Source of the DNA: Molossus alvarezi
Lineage: Eukaryota; Chordata; Mammalia; Chiroptera; Molossidae
Assembly (NCBI GenBank): GCA_037176705.1
Contig: CM073896.1
Span: forward strand, 22,084,708-22,148,707
Length of the DNA: 64,000 nucleotides
Direction: 5' to 3'
How positions within the stretch are numbered: the stretch's first letter is position 1; every line of letters begins with the position of its first letter. Shown piece by piece: positions 23,390-34,832 of the stretch. The translations under genes and the position numbers were made by a program. The notes beneath the pieces were generated by a model, which was not told the origin of the DNA, searched no databases, and saw nothing but the letters and a program-made list of their open reading frames with translations.

Positions 23390-24300
23390 TACTGACCTTG
23401 TACCCAACACTGATGTAGGGATACAATGCTGAAAATTTACGGTCTCTCCTTTCAAGGAGTTTTCAGTTTAGTAACGGAGAACAAAATAGACTTAAAATGG
23501 AACAAGTTAACTAATAGAACAGAGTGATATACAGTGAGGCACAGAAGAAAAAAAATCAGAATTTTTTCTGGTAAATTTAGAGAAAGCTAACAAAGGAAAC
23601 AAATGGCGTTGTGCTCGGGGAGGCAACATCCATTATGGTTACAAACCGGGATTCCGGTTCTCAATCACATAGGTTGGATTTCCAGCTCTGCCATTTATTA
23701 GCTTTGTGAGAAGTCAAGTAACTTAATCTCTCTGTCACTCAGAAACTCCGACATAGTAATAGTACCTTCCTCATGGGCTTTGCAGGATTAAATGCATCTA
23801 TACACATAAAATACTGAGGACAATGCTTGACACAAGTGTTTTTGAAGTGTCTAATAATAATGCATGAAGGATGGAGAAGAGTTTGTTGTGTGGATAAACA
23901 TGGTAAGAGTATTCCAAATAAAGACAACATTATAAGCAAAGGTAAGGAATTAGGAATATGATCATGAAGAGTTTTTAATTTCTATAGAAGTTTGAGGTTT
24001 TATCTTACGGGTGTGGGTGTCCAGGAATCAATCACTGGACAATTTTTTCAGAAAATATGCATGTTAAGAATCTCGTCCTGAGGCAATTTTTAAGCAGAAA
24101 ATGGGGGATGTTGAGGTTTCAGGCAGATAGACCAATTAGGAGACTTAAAGCTAGGACAGCAGTCTAAATTAAGGCAGTAAGGAAGAAAAATTAAGACAGG
24201 TAAAGGGGAACTTGGCAGGTATAATAAACTGAACATGAATCTTCAGAATTAGGGGCAAATAAAAGAGAAGAATATAGGAAACATTGATTTATGTTAAAGA
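23390..24300 (+). mobile_element. ancient L2-like interspersed repeat, split by an MIR
   Basis: The text follows the order of a common ancient mammalian repeat: 'gggatacaatgctgaaaat', 'ctcctttcaaggagttttc', later 'aagagtattccaaataaag', 'gaggttttatctta' and 'accaattaggagac'. The piece at 29755-30610 shows the same order, with 'ggtgacctttgagc' and 'ccaggcagagg'. Family naming (L2 or similar) is uncertain. An MIR interrupts it at about 23625-23850. Confidence 0.4.
23625..23850 (+). mobile_element. MIR SINE
   Basis: MIR order: 'tggatttccagctctgcca', 'tttattagctttgtgag', 'aagtaacttaatctctctgt', 'agtaccttcctcatgg', 'aggattaaatgcat' and 'gacaatgcttgacac'. An ancient tRNA-derived SINE, sense orientation. 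Confidence 0.8.
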
Positions 24301-24426
24301 TACAAAGAATACTACAAGGACCATAAACAAAGAAATGAAATTGGGATTATTAAAATAATAATTAAAAAAGTATAACTGTGGCTTCACAAGATTTCAAATG
24401 AAGATATTTAAAGAAAGGCACGTTTG

Positions 24427-24972
24427 TCAGCCTGCGCTGCCATAACAAAATGCCATAGACTGGGTGGCTTAACCAACATACATTTGTTTTCCGGGTCCTG
24501 GCTAAGTAACTCAGTTGGTTAGAGCATCTTTCGATACACCAAGGTTGCAGGTTTGATCCCCAGTCAGGACACATGCAAGAATCAACCAGTGAATGCATAA
24601 ATAAGTGGAACAACAAATAGATGTTTTACTCTCTCTCTCTTTTCTCTCTCTCTTCCTCTGTCTCTAAAATCAATTAAAAATTATTTTGTATTGGTTGCGA
24701 AGACCGGAAAGTCCATGATCCAGCCCATGAGATTTCTCTTCCTGGCTTGCAGGTGGCTGCCTCCTCAATGTGTCCTCACTTGTCAGAGAGACCGAGCTCT
24801 GAGGTTTCTTCCTGTTCTCATAAGGGCACCAGCCCCATCAGATTAGGCTTCACATTTGACCTCATTGAACCTGTATCACCTCCTCATAGGCCCTTTTTCC
24901 AAAAAATAGTTAGAGCTTCAACATATGAATTTCGGGGGAACAAGGTTATAGCAGAAAATTTGACTGAATAAT
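24427..24972 (-). mobile_element. MLT1-type MaLR LTR, split by a SINE
   Basis: On the plus strand the antisense wording is 'gctgccataacaaaatgcca', 'gactgggtggcttaa', then after the SINE 'tgtcctcacttgtcag', 'aagggcacc' and 'cttcaacatatgaatttcgg'. The LTR therefore lies on the minus strand. MaLR LTRs are non-autonomous ERVL relatives. A SINE occupies 24494-24690. Confidence 0.82.
24494..24690 (+). mobile_element. older tRNA-derived bat SINE, 'aagtggaacaac' class
   Basis: Head 'cctggctaagtaactcagtt', B-box-like 'caggtttgatcc', then 'gcataaataagtggaacaac', a CT-rich run and 'aaaatcaattaaaaa'. It has the same layout as 14768-14925 and is distinct from the VES copies with the longer body. Confidence 0.85.
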
Positions 24973-26166
24973 TTTTTAAGAATTAAGGTGTTTTGTTTTG
25001 TTTAGTAGTTTGTATTTAGGAACAGAAAATGGTTTGGATGGAAACTTTATCCTGAAACCAAATCTGCATTATGAAATTTGATAGTTTGTTCATATAGTTT
25101 ATTCTGGTGCATATTCAATCATTACATTGAAAAACTGTACAATTTATAATATTGTACAATTGGAATACTGCAAAGAATAGAAGCTTAAAAGTTTCTTTGT
25201 AAACTCAAAAAATTTTAAGCTCGCTGCAAAGAAAAAAATTGTCAGTAAACACCATAATTCATAAATTTAGAGGATTTTAAATAGTAAAAGACAATTGAGA
25301 GTTTTCATTGAAACTCACTGCTTATCATTTTACAACAGGAGAAAGGGGGTATACAGAGACTAGGTCATGGTCTAGTCACTTAGTTAGTCGATGGCAGCAT
25401 TGCAACCCACCACAAAACCAGAATTTATTTTCTCCTAGTCCAGTGTTTGGGCCAGAACACCACATACCATGAAGTTATATTATGAGTATTTTGCTATAAA
25501 ATTTGTTTTTTGCTAATCAATAATTTCAAATACTCCCTAAAATATTTGTTTTACATGTTTTTTAAACCTTATTCACCTGCTAGTTGAGTGTTTTCTAAAC
25601 CAAATAGTGGTACTATAATGGTGATTTAGTTATTTCTTTAACATCATTTCTGCATTTCTCTTATAGAGATGTTACACATTCTCCACTGATTACATTAATA
25701 TGATAAGCACCAGTAATATGGGTCATATTTATAACTTTGAGAAGTAATACCATATATTGTTTCATGTTTTGTTTTGTTTCTTTTTCATTTATCATGGAAA
25801 TAAAATCAGGCTTCGCTGTATGCATTTCCTACAGTCGCTGACACAATCCGCTGAGAATTAGCTTTCCTCAATAAAGAATCCACATTGACAACTGAGGTGG
25901 ACTTTACTGTTCTCTACCTTCATTCTTGAGCAATCTTGAAGGTAAAATTACAATCAAATCCTTGGGACAGGGGGTGGGGGGGAATTCTTTGGAAATAAAG
26001 AAAAAATAAAAGGTAATTATGTTTTGAACACAAAGCCATTTTGACTTGGCAGCATTGAATATTTCATATTCTCTGTCAAATATATGTGGAAAAAATAGAT
26101 GAAATTTCTGATTTAAATAAAATAAATACTATGCACACCTGTGGTAATGAAGGCAAGGCATAAGCA
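24973..26166. other. unique AT-rich sequence, no gene supported
   Basis: 1.2 kb without a recognised repeat; a G-run at about 25969-25982. No frame with protein character. Confidence 0.5.
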
Positions 26167-26178
26167 CCTATCAGATTT

Positions 26179-26657
26179 AAAAATAATTTATTTCGTATGT
26201 ATTGGTTTCCGGTGTACAACTTAGTGGTTAGACAATCATGTACTTCACAATATTTCCAGTAACCAAGTGACACCATGCAGTTATCACAGTATTACCAGGT
26301 ATTTTCCCTATGATTTACTTACTTCCCTGGACTATTTTATAGCTACCAATTTGTTTATTTATTTATTTTTCTTTATTGATTTTAGACAGAAAGAAAAAGA
26401 GAGGGAGAGAGATATAAAAACATCGATGAGAGAGAACACTGATTGGCTGCCTCCTGCACTCTCTCCCCAGTGAGGGTCGGGCCCACATCCTGGGCATGTG
26501 CCCTGAACAGGAATCAAACTGGTGAACTCCTGGTGCATGGGTCAATGCTCAACCACTGAACCATACCAGCCTGGCTATGACTACCAATTTGTACTTCTTA
26601 GGCCCTTCGCCTCTTTTACCCAGTACCCCAATTCCCTCTCCCTTTTGGCAATCATCA
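26179..26657 (-). mobile_element. LINE-1 3'UTR fragment, reverse orientation
   Basis: Antisense wording 'tggtttccggtgtacaac', 'ggttagacaatcatgtact' and, after the SINE, 'ccaatttgtacttctta' is typical of Laurasiatherian LINE-1 3'UTRs. Imperfect 12-bp ends CCT(A/C)TCAGATTT lie at 26167-26178 and 26658-26669. A VES SINE splits it at 26354-26580. Confidence 0.75.
26354..26580 (-). mobile_element. VES SINE, reverse orientation, 11-bp TSD
   Basis: A complete VES read on the minus strand: head complement 'accataccagcctggc', B-box region 'aatcaaactgg' (complement), purine-rich tract and T-rich tail 'tctttattgatttt'. Perfect TSD CTACCAATTTG at 26343-26353 and 26581-26591. Confidence 0.95.
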
Positions 26658-26669
26658 CCTCTCAGATTT

Positions 26670-27152
26670 TTTTAAAAAATGCACTTAAACTTACCAGATA
26701 CCAGAAAAAATATGTGGGTGTTTTCTGGAGCCGGTGGCTTGCACTGACTGGAGAGTTGATTGTCATCTCCTCCCAACCCCTGTCTTCCCAAGTACACTTT
26801 TACTGATGGCACATGGGTAGCCTGAGGTTGTGGGGGTCTTCATACCATGAACACCCGCAGTGGCTAAAAAACAGGAATGTATTACTATTATTTATTTTAA
26901 TTATTATTATAGTTGTTACTGGGGAGACAGTTTATCAGAACAACTCCGCCTCCCATCCAGTGTGTGTCACAGTGCTGAAGGGATTCTGTCTCAACTTGAC
27001 GATGGCTCAGAATTCTGTCACTTAACACAACTTGTGTATTAAATACACAAAAGAGAAAAGATTCATCTATTTATAATGCTATGATAGAAACCAGAATTAT
27101 CCATGGGGAATTTGCTCTGGGACTTAGCAACCTATCTTGTTCCACTTTCATT
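26670..27152. other. unique sequence, nothing recognised
   Basis: No repeat family or protein-like frame stood out. Confidence 0.5.
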
Positions 27153-27384
27153 TTTTAAAATATGTTCTTTTTAAATAGGTTTTCATTAATTTTTTAGAGA
27201 GAGAGAGAGGAAGGAAAAAAAGAGAGAGAAATATCGACATGAGAAACATGGATCAGCTGCCTCCTGCACGCCCCCTAGTGGGGATCGACTCCACAACCTG
27301 GGTCCGTGCCCTGACCAGGAACCGAACTGGGACCTCTCAGTCCATGGGATGACGCTCAGTCCAGTGAGCCACACCAACCCGGCT
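27153..27384 (-). mobile_element. VES SINE, reverse orientation
   Basis: On the minus strand: head (complement of 'gtgagccacaccaacccggc'), VES body and CT tract (seen as GA-rich at 27199-27230). The flanks 'cttgttccactttc' and 'cttgctccaccttc' form an imperfect 14-bp TSD. Confidence 0.88.
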
Positions 27385-27757
27385 CTTGCTCCACCTTCTA
27401 TAACCGTCCATCCTACTGGAAAAAAAGGGATTAATGAGGAAGGCGAACAGCATCTGAATTTCACTTTATTTTTTTCACTTAAAAAGGAGCTTTTAAAGAA
27501 GACTACAAGTCCTATTCTGTCATATCTACATTAAGAATAATACCCAATATTTGTAGGTAGCTTGTTCTCTACAAGACTTAACATAAACTTTTCCTGTTTA
27601 ATACTCAAAACAGCCTGTGAGTCAGATATTCGTATTCTCATTTTGTTTTGAATATAGACTTATAAAATGTGTATACATAACATCAAATTCAGGAATTTTA
27701 TCTTCATGTCCAGTTTTTCCCCCACTATATCAACAATTGTTCATTATATACATATAC

Positions 27758-27760
<3 letters not shown>
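27385..27760. other. unique sequence, nothing recognised
   Basis: AT-rich with no supported feature. Confidence 0.5.

Positions 27761-27801
<41 letters not shown>
27761..27801 (+). repeat. (TA)n microsatellite
   Basis: About 20 uninterrupted TA units; inherently unstable and prone to cruciform formation. Confidence 0.92.
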
Positions 27802-27805
<4 letters not shown>

Positions 27806-27966
27806 ATTATGTTACTCTGGGTATACAGAATGATTAGTCAAAAAACTTACTGTTCAAAATGTTATGCCACAGTAAAACAAAATAAATGAAATAACAGGCC
27901 TTTCTCAAAAGTTCTCATGAGAGTGAAATTTGCTGTTCCTGAAATTTCATTGAAAGTATTAGTATT

Positions 27967-28083
27967 GTGTGGGGTTTTTTTGGTTTTTTTTTTGGTATGT
28001 GCCCCTAGCGGAAACTGAACCCGGGACTCTCTGGTCTGCAGGCCTACACTCCAACCGCTGCGCCAAACTGGCCAGGGTTGTAT
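27967..28083 (-). mobile_element. short SINE: tRNA-like head with tail only
   Basis: On the minus strand it begins with the VES head (complement of 'ccaaactggccaggg'), keeps the B-box region (complement 'ctgaacccggg'), then passes within about 80 bp to poly-A, skipping the whole VES body. Flanks repeat TAGTATT at about 27960-27966 and 28084-28089. Confidence 0.75.
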
Positions 28084-28089
28084 AGTATT

Positions 28090-28955
28090 ATTAAGGCAGG
28101 TAGAGCATAGCTGATACTTGTGTGTGTATATGTGTGAGTATCTGTGTAGGGATTGTCATGCAGGCATTACTTGGACATGTTAGAAATATTGTTAGAAATA
28201 TTTTCTATTTCTAAATGGATCAAATATTTCAGACCATTAAAGTTTAATCTGTTTTGAGACAAATTTCAGAACTCAAATGACCCTTTGTGCATTCCTCAGG
28301 CACTAACTAAAAACCAGTCAATATTCCCATTTGAATTGTGCCTGTTTTTATTTAAAATCAAAGAAGAAAACAGTCATATCTAAGCAAAAAAAAAAAAAAA
28401 AATGAATAAATTAGGTTATCAAAATGTCTTAAAATATAAAAGTTTTTCACAACAAAACACGTATGACTATCTAGGCTATATATCTAGGTGCTACCGTACA
28501 GTTATGCATTGGGACCTGGGATGTCTTGGTCAGCATGCATGCAGCACCAGCTTCGTTTCTTTGGCATTTGATGGTGTGCAACTTGTTGGAGACACGTGCT
28601 TTCAATATTTCCATCTGACTGAGCCCTGATATTGTTGGTACATGAAGCTTGAGAGTTGGACCAGCTAATAGCTGTCTTTCAAATCAATTAGAAGAAGGCA
28701 AGTTGAGCCCGACCCCAGGCCAGTTAAACACCATGTCTCCCAGTTATGCTAATGTCAAAATCAAAATGTGCCCTTTGCAACCCCAGTCCTGTTTCTCTGA
28801 CTTCTTCCAGTCTTCTCTTGTTCATATGCAGACTTATTTCATTTTACTGAGTGTTACATTGAATGTATATCCAGCAAAGTTCTGCTCTCTCTAGTCATTA
28901 ATGTTCTAAGGAAAATGCAGTTTGTATTCTGAGTATCTAGTGAAAGAAATGAAGA
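28090..28955. other. unique sequence with a poly-A run
   Basis: An A-run at 28386-28402. The frame at 28402-28629 (75 codons) has no recognised family. Nothing else is supported. Confidence 0.45.
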
Positions 28956-28957
28956 AG

Positions 28958-29130
28958 AGACAATAACATAGCGATTAAGAGCACAGCCCTGGGAGTAAAA
29001 CCCCTTAAACTTTGTTACTCCATTTTGAAGTTGCTGGGGATGTTTGAGAAAAGAATTGATTTAACTTCTCGTTGCTGTGGTTTCCTCATGTGTAATATGT
29101 GGTTAATACGTTAGGTAACAATGCATGCAA
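28958..29130 (+). mobile_element. MIR SINE fragment
   Basis: 'acatagcgattaagagcaca' is the MIR head, followed by degraded core and 'gtttcctcatgtgtaatatg'. Confidence 0.65.
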
Positions 29131-29750
29131 AGCTTTTTTTTTTTAAGTAAGAATAAACAATCCTCTATAATGCCATTTTGAAGGCTTTTAGACTTGACAT
29201 AGTGTATTAAGCAAAATTCTATCTTAAATTATTAATTTAAACATTGTTCAACTTATGAAATTGTGAAGGCAAGGTTTGAAAAAAAACTTTGTAGTATGAA
29301 TGACATATTTATTAATATTTAGGCATGTTTAGTCTTTCATCCTTAAGAGGTAATGTCCTTGAAAAGCACCTCCAGTAAATATGTGCTAGGAAGCTTGTTT
29401 CTAGATTAAAGTAATTTATACAATGATACATCTTACTTAATGTGTCTTGTGTGCAGCTTACTGAAGATCTATATAATTATTAAGGTGATGAAATGCTTTA
29501 GTTATACTGTAGTTACCTTAGCAACTGGTTGCAACATGGGTTGTGAATTGCTGTCTCTTTCATATTCCAAACCAATTTGTTTTTAATGATCATGCCAAAC
29601 AGGCTACTTTAAAGTTACTTGAAGAGCCCATATTTTGGTATTCTAGCTTCATAACAGCAATATTAATTTAGCTGTAACATACTGTCATTATGGAAATTTT
29701 ATACTTACCTTCTCAAAAAAAAATAACCTTTGTTCTTATATATGTATGTG
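29131..29750. other. unique AT-rich sequence, nothing recognised
   Basis: About 0.6 kb without repeat or gene signal. Confidence 0.5.
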
Positions 29751-29754
29751 TTGA

Positions 29755-30610
29755 AAAATATTTAGCAATCTGCTGTGCAAAGGCACTGCTCTAAGAGAAA
29801 TTGGTGAAGTAATGACGAAACAACATCCCTGCCCTTTTGAGCTGAGATTCCACTGGAGGAGTGAGGTCCAAAGTGTGCCAAATGCATATGAAAATGTAAA
29901 GCAAGATAAAGGCATAGGCCCTGGCCGGTTTGGCTCAGCTGTTAGAGCGTCGGCCTGCGATCCAGAGAGACCCAGGTTCGGTTCCCGCTAAGGGCACGTA
30001 CCTCGGTTGCAGTTTGTCCCCGACCTTGGTCTGTCGTGTGGGTGGCAGCCACTCGATGTATCCCTTTCACATCGATGTTTCTCTCTCTCCCTCTGTTCCT
30101 CTCTCTCCCTCCCACTCTACCTGAACAAAAAATGGAAAAATGTCCTCGGGTGAGGATAAAAAATAATAAATAAATAAGATAAAGTCATTAAATGGCCTGG
30201 ATTTGGAAGTGGGGCATGTTAGGAGGTTCACAAGGGGGCAAATTTACTATTTAGAGAGGAGATCAGAAAAGTCTCTTTGTAGAGGTGACCTTTGAGCACA
30301 GAGCTGAGTGACTTGAATGACCATGAGACCATCCCAGAGAAAATTACCCCAGGCAGAGGGATAAGAATCTGGTAAGAACAGGAACAGAATGAAGGCCAGG
30401 GTAGCTAGAGGTTGGAGTGAACTGAAGGATATGACATAATCTGGCTTAGAGTTCTCCGGAGTTGCTCTGGTGGTTGTGTGTTAAAGGGTGGAGCTAGGTA
30501 AGAAGCAGCGAAGGAGAAAGAGGCAGGAGTGGAAACTTCAGAGACTTCAGGAAGAAACTGCTAGGACAGAAAGAGAAATGACGGTAACGTAGTCCAGGGT
30601 CAGAATAAAA
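29755..30610 (+). mobile_element. ancient L2-like repeat, split by a SINE
   Basis: Order: 'tgcaaaggcactgctctaag', 'catccctgcccttttgagc', SINE, then 'gtagaggtgacctttgagc', 'ccaggcagaggga', 'gaaggccagggtagctagag' and 'ggatatgacataatctggc'. The same order and spacing as 23390-24300 indicates one ancient family. The name is uncertain. Confidence 0.45.
29916..30175 (+). mobile_element. VES SINE, 'gtcctcgggtgagga' tail, 13-bp TSD
   Basis: A complete copy: head 'ggccctggccggtttggctc', B-box-like 'aggttcggttcc', the 'gtttgtccccgaccttgg' body, CT-rich run, 'aaatgtcctcgggtgagg' and a TAAA-rich tail. TSD AAGATAAAG(G/T)CAT at 29903-29915 and 30176-30188. Among the best preserved SINE copies here. Confidence 0.95.
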
Positions 30611-30880
30611 GTAACAATAGTTAGCCTTTTTTGAGTTTTTTTTTTTTGGAAGCGGTCTGAGGCCTTCCATAAATATTCACTGGACACAGACTGAGTGGAC
30701 TTGCTTAAATCTGGGAGGAGGGTGTCTCTGGGGGCCACCTGGATAAATGGCAGTGGGTAGTCCTCCCTGGAGTAAATTTCATCAATTTGAAGGCGTTGAC
30801 ATTGATTGCAAAGGTCTTTCAGCCCTCTTCTCAGTTGTATGCAGTGTCTTCTACATCCCCCTGCAGTGGTCAGTCTTTTT

Positions 30881-31114
30881 TAATTTTTTTAAATCCAAAC
30901 CCAAGGCTATGTTTAAGGATTTTAGAAAGAGGGAAAGAGAGAGAGAGACAGAGAGAGGAATATCAGTGAGAGAGAATAAATGTCAATCATTTGCATCCTA
31001 ATGTGACCCAACCGAGCCCGAGAACTAGGTATGTGCCCTGACTGGGAATCAGTCTGCAAATGTTTGGTGTGCATAGGACACTGCTAACACTGAGCTACCT
31101 GGCCAGGATGTCAT
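30881..31114 (-). mobile_element. VES SINE, reverse orientation, 11-bp TSD
   Basis: Minus-strand VES with GA-rich tract at 30929-30958 and head complement 'gagctacctggccagg'. Perfect TSD TCAGTCTTTTT at 30870-30880 and 31115-31125. Confidence 0.92.
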
Positions 31115-31317
31115 TCAGTCTTTTTGAATACAATTACAAAGGTATCTTTTAATTTTTTTTTATGTTAGACTTAATTTAAATTTAATTTAATTTTAATCAG
31201 ATAGCCGATTTTAACTTAAACTTGAAACTGGCTACCTGATTTTCCCCTAGAAATAAGGAACAGAACGAACTTGCTACTTGTCTATAACTATTATTTCATT
31301 TTACAGTGTACTTTTTT

Positions 31318-31550
31318 TTTTTTTAATCCTCACCTGAGGATATTTTTCTATTTATATTCAGACAGAATGAGAGGGAGGAAGAGAGACAGAGAAACATTGA
31401 TGTGAGAGGGACACATTGACTGGTTGTCTCCCCCACAACCTCAACCAGGCCCAAGGACAAACCACAACCCAGGTATGTGCCCTTGACTGGAATTGAGACT
31501 CATTGGTCTGCAGACTGATGCTCTAACGACTGAGCCAAACTGGCCAGGGC
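31318..31550 (-). mobile_element. VES SINE, reverse orientation, 'tcctcaggtgagga' tail
   Basis: On the plus strand: T-run, 'aatcctcacctgaggata', GA-rich tract, 'aaccaggcccaaggacaaac' and head complement 'gagccaaactggccagggc'. Flanks ACA(G/A)TGTACTTTTTTT at about 31303-31318 and 31551-31566. Confidence 0.92.
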
Positions 31551-31738
31551 ACAATGTACTTTTTTTGACCAGTGTTTTACAAAGGCTGTTCTATGTATTC
31601 TGAGGTCAAATAACTTGGGAGAATACCACATTCAATAAACTACTCTTAAAAAGGCACCAGACACCTTAACAAAACTTTGAGATGTCCTCCAGTAAAGAAA
31701 CCTTTTCTACCTTGATTAACATTATGATTTTAAAACTT

Positions 31739-31859
31739 ATGCCCTGGCCACTGCGTCTCAGTTGGTTGGAGCGACGACATGTACACCAAAAGGTTTCGAT
31801 TCAATTCTCAGTCAGGGTACATACCCAGGCTGCATGTTCAAAGCCCAGTCAGCAACTAA

Positions 31860-31895
<36 letters not shown>

Positions 31896-31945
31896 AATAT
31901 CAATAAAAACATAACCTTGGGTGAGAGTTAAAGGGAAAAAAAAAA
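31739..31945 (+). mobile_element. VES SINE with (CT)n and hybrid tail
   Basis: Head 'gccctggccactgcgtctca', B-box-like 'cgattcaattctc', (CT)n at 31864-31894, 'aaatatcaataaaaacat', then 'aaccttgggtgagagtta'. It carries both tail motifs in series, as at 11795-12030. Confidence 0.88.
31864..31894 (+). repeat. (CT)n microsatellite inside a SINE
   Basis: About 15 CT units within the SINE's pyrimidine tract. Confidence 0.9.
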
Positions 31946-31992
31946 CTTTTCTACAGTGGGACAGTTACATTTTTTTAAAAAACATAAGACTC

Positions 31993-33707
31993 GAGGAAGA
32001 GGGCAGCAGGCAGGACCGGAGGGAGGGTGAGTGTGTGAGAGTGTGACTGGACGTGAAGGTGGACGTCCAAACCCTAGCAGTGCAGAGACGCAGAGCAGAA
32101 GGTTCCTGTGCTGTGGACAGAGCAGCCTGCTACCTCCAAAGTGGCCTTTCAGGGCGCTTCTCCCTGCTCCACGGGGAGGTCCCACCATTTTGGAGGATCT
32201 CAGGTTTTCCCTGGGAGGAGGGAGTGGGAGAAGCTAGGGCCCCGCAACCTGAGCCCACCAGTGCACCTGGCACAATCAGACCAGTGGACACTCTGTGTCA
32301 ACACAGACCAGTGCATGGTAGTGGAGCTGTCAAAAAGCCGGTTGCAGAAGCAGCAGACAGCCCAGAGCCCAGCACCATCCCCCACAGGAGCAGCCCCATC
32401 AGAGTCCAGATATACCCCCAGCAACACAGGCTGGGGAGCAGACATCCATCCCCAGGCAACAGAAGCACAGACCAGCAGCTGAGACCCATCCCCAAAATCT
32501 ACAGCAAAAGCTGAGCAGGAGTTGAGCCCCATGAGGCAACGGCACTCCCCAGCCACCAGTGGTGGGACCTGGGGCTCCACAGAGGCCTGTGTGGTCCAGC
32601 AGGTCACAAGTGCAGTGGGAAGCCCAAGCCCCAGAGAGACTGGTGAAATCCAGCTGCCCGCCCTCGGGAACTGCAGGGTGCAGGGCACCAGAGAGGCCTG
32701 TGCGACCCAGCAGAGACTGTGCAATCTAGTTACCCCCAGGACCTGCGGGGTGCTGAAACACCAGAGAGGCCTGTGTGACCCAGCAGGCCATAACATAGGC
32801 ATAGAGTTGGGTCCCCAAAGGGACTGTGCGATCCAGTTACTCGACTTGCAGGATGTGGGGGCACCAGGAAGGCCTGTGCGACCCAGCTGTGCACAAGATA
32901 GGCTTAGAGGATGTGAAAATTGAGGCTGAGTGAATAGAAGCTACACAGATGATCTCCCAGGACCAAACAAGAATTACAACTAAAATAAAGACAAATCCTC
33001 AGAAAAAAGCAACAGAAGAGCAGCAGGACAGGACCATATAACCAGGGACACTGGTAGCATCTGTGGAGACTCAAGAGGGTGACAGGCTGGGAGCCCATGG
33101 ACAACAGCAGTTTTAGCTGTGAGCAGCGCCCTTGGGGGATAAAGACCAAGGCCACTCCAAAGCTCAGATAGCCAGGACAGAGCACTAAAATAGCCACAGA
33201 CATTCACCTGGGGGCTATGGCAGAGGGAGGGCAGACTGGGCTGGAACTCTGTGGGGACACCTGGGATTTGGAGGGCACACAGAGTTTTTGCTGAGTTGCG
33301 GCCACAAAGGACGGTGGACAGTGTGCTCCTTCCCGGAGCTGTGGGGAAAAGCAGTAGCAACCCCCTCAAAGATTCAGCCTTTCCCAGGTGATGCAAAGAA
33401 ATGCAAATTGAGGCTCATTAATAACCAGCATCTATCCCACCCTCTGGAAATCCTCTTATGCAGAACACCAGGGCTACATTCCAAGGCACTGAGTAACTGA
33501 GACTACTAGCTACCAGGAAAAAGGTAGAGGATAATTGAACCTTTCTTGGGCTTGCAAATCTACTGAGGAAAGTAAGACTTGACAGTGGTATTTAACGCAG
33601 GTCCTCCCACACTCATCTAAAAAGCAGTAGAGGGAGCCATAAACAGCAGAACAACAACACCCATAGAGAAAATTTGGTAGGCTCCAAAACCCACAGAGAT
33701 AGCCAAA
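31993..33707 (+). promoter_or_regulatory. LINE-1 5'UTR (internal promoter region)
   Basis: GC-rich leader, about 1.7 kb, which in mammalian LINE-1 carries the internal Pol II promoter. It contains four spaced copies of a unit around 'gaggcctgtg(t/c)g(a/g)(c/t)ccag' starting near 32579, 32687, 32759 and 32862. A second element, 'actgtgc(a/g)at(c/t)(c/t)agttac', occurs near 32715 and 32823. Long open frames on both strands (for example 32200-32802 minus) are probably composition-driven. Confidence 0.75.
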
Positions 33708-34618
33708 ATGGTGAAACAAAGAAACAAATCCCAAATGAAAGAACAAGAGAACTATATCAAAGATGAGATCAATGAAATGCAGCTAAGCAAATTATCAGAG
33801 GTAGAGTTCAGACCATAATCTTGAGGAAGCTCAACAGCATGAGTAAGAACATAAGCACCATGAGTAAAGATATAGAAACACTAAAAACCAACCAAGTGGA
33901 AATAAAGAATGAGATAGCAGAAATTAAGAACACATTGGAAGGACTAACCAGCAGAATAGAGGAAGCTGAGGACTAGATCAGTGAATTAGAAGATAGGGTA
34001 GAAAAAAATCAACCAATCAGAAAACCAAAAGAAAAAAAACAATAAAAAAACAGGAAGACAGCTTAAGAGAACTGTGGGACAACTGGAAATGTAATAATAT
34101 TTGCATCACAGGATTCCCCGAAGAGGAAGAAAATGGGCAAGGGTTAGAGAATACATTTGAAGAAATAGTTACAGAAAACTTTTGTAATTTGGTGAAGGAA
34201 GAAGGCATTCGAGTCCAAGAAGCACAGAGAGCCCCAAGTAAGAAGAACTCAAACAGGCCCACACTAAGACATTAAAATGCCAAACATTAAAGACAAAGAG
34301 AGAATCCTAAAGGTAGCAAGAGATAAGCAACAGGTTACTTACAAAGGAAACCCCATAAGGCTCTCAGCTGAATTCTCAAAAGAAACACTACAGGTCAGAA
34401 GGGAGTGGCATGAAGTAATCAAGGTCATGAAAAACAAGGATCTAAATCCAAGACTACTCTATCCAGCAAGGCTATCATTAAAAAAAAAAAAGGTTAAATA
34501 AAGAGCTTTTCAGACAAAAAAAAAAAAGGCTAAGGGAATATATTAACACCAAACCAGCACTGCAAGATATGCTAAAGGGACTGCTGAAATTAGTAGAAGA
34601 AATAGAAAGAAAAATATA
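33708..34618 (+). pseudogene. LINE-1 ORF1 remnant (L1-B)
   Basis: It starts MVKQRNKSQMKEQEN, aligned to the ORF1 start at 145 in the other element. Coiled-coil-like Glu/Lys/Asn-rich text is followed by an RRM-like part near 34090-34230 and a C-terminal domain to about 34618. The frame is lost repeatedly, including at two A-runs (about 34480-34491 and 34518-34528). Confidence 0.85.
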
Positions 34619-34832
34619 ACCACACTAAACAAAAATGACAATATAAGTACATATCAATTATCACCTTAAATGAGAATGGTTTGAATGCTCCAATAAAAAG
34701 ACAGAGTAGTGGACTGGATAAGAAAGCATGGCCCACATATATGTTGTTTACAAGAAACCCACCTCACAACTAAAGACTCACATAGGTTAAAAGTGAATGG
34801 ATGGAAAAAAATCTTTCAAGCAAATTAAAAGC

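Noticed and set aside
33510..33746. 78-codon minus-strand frame near the start of L1 ORF1
   Set aside because: Antisense of the LINE-1 leader and ORF1 start, with no independent support.
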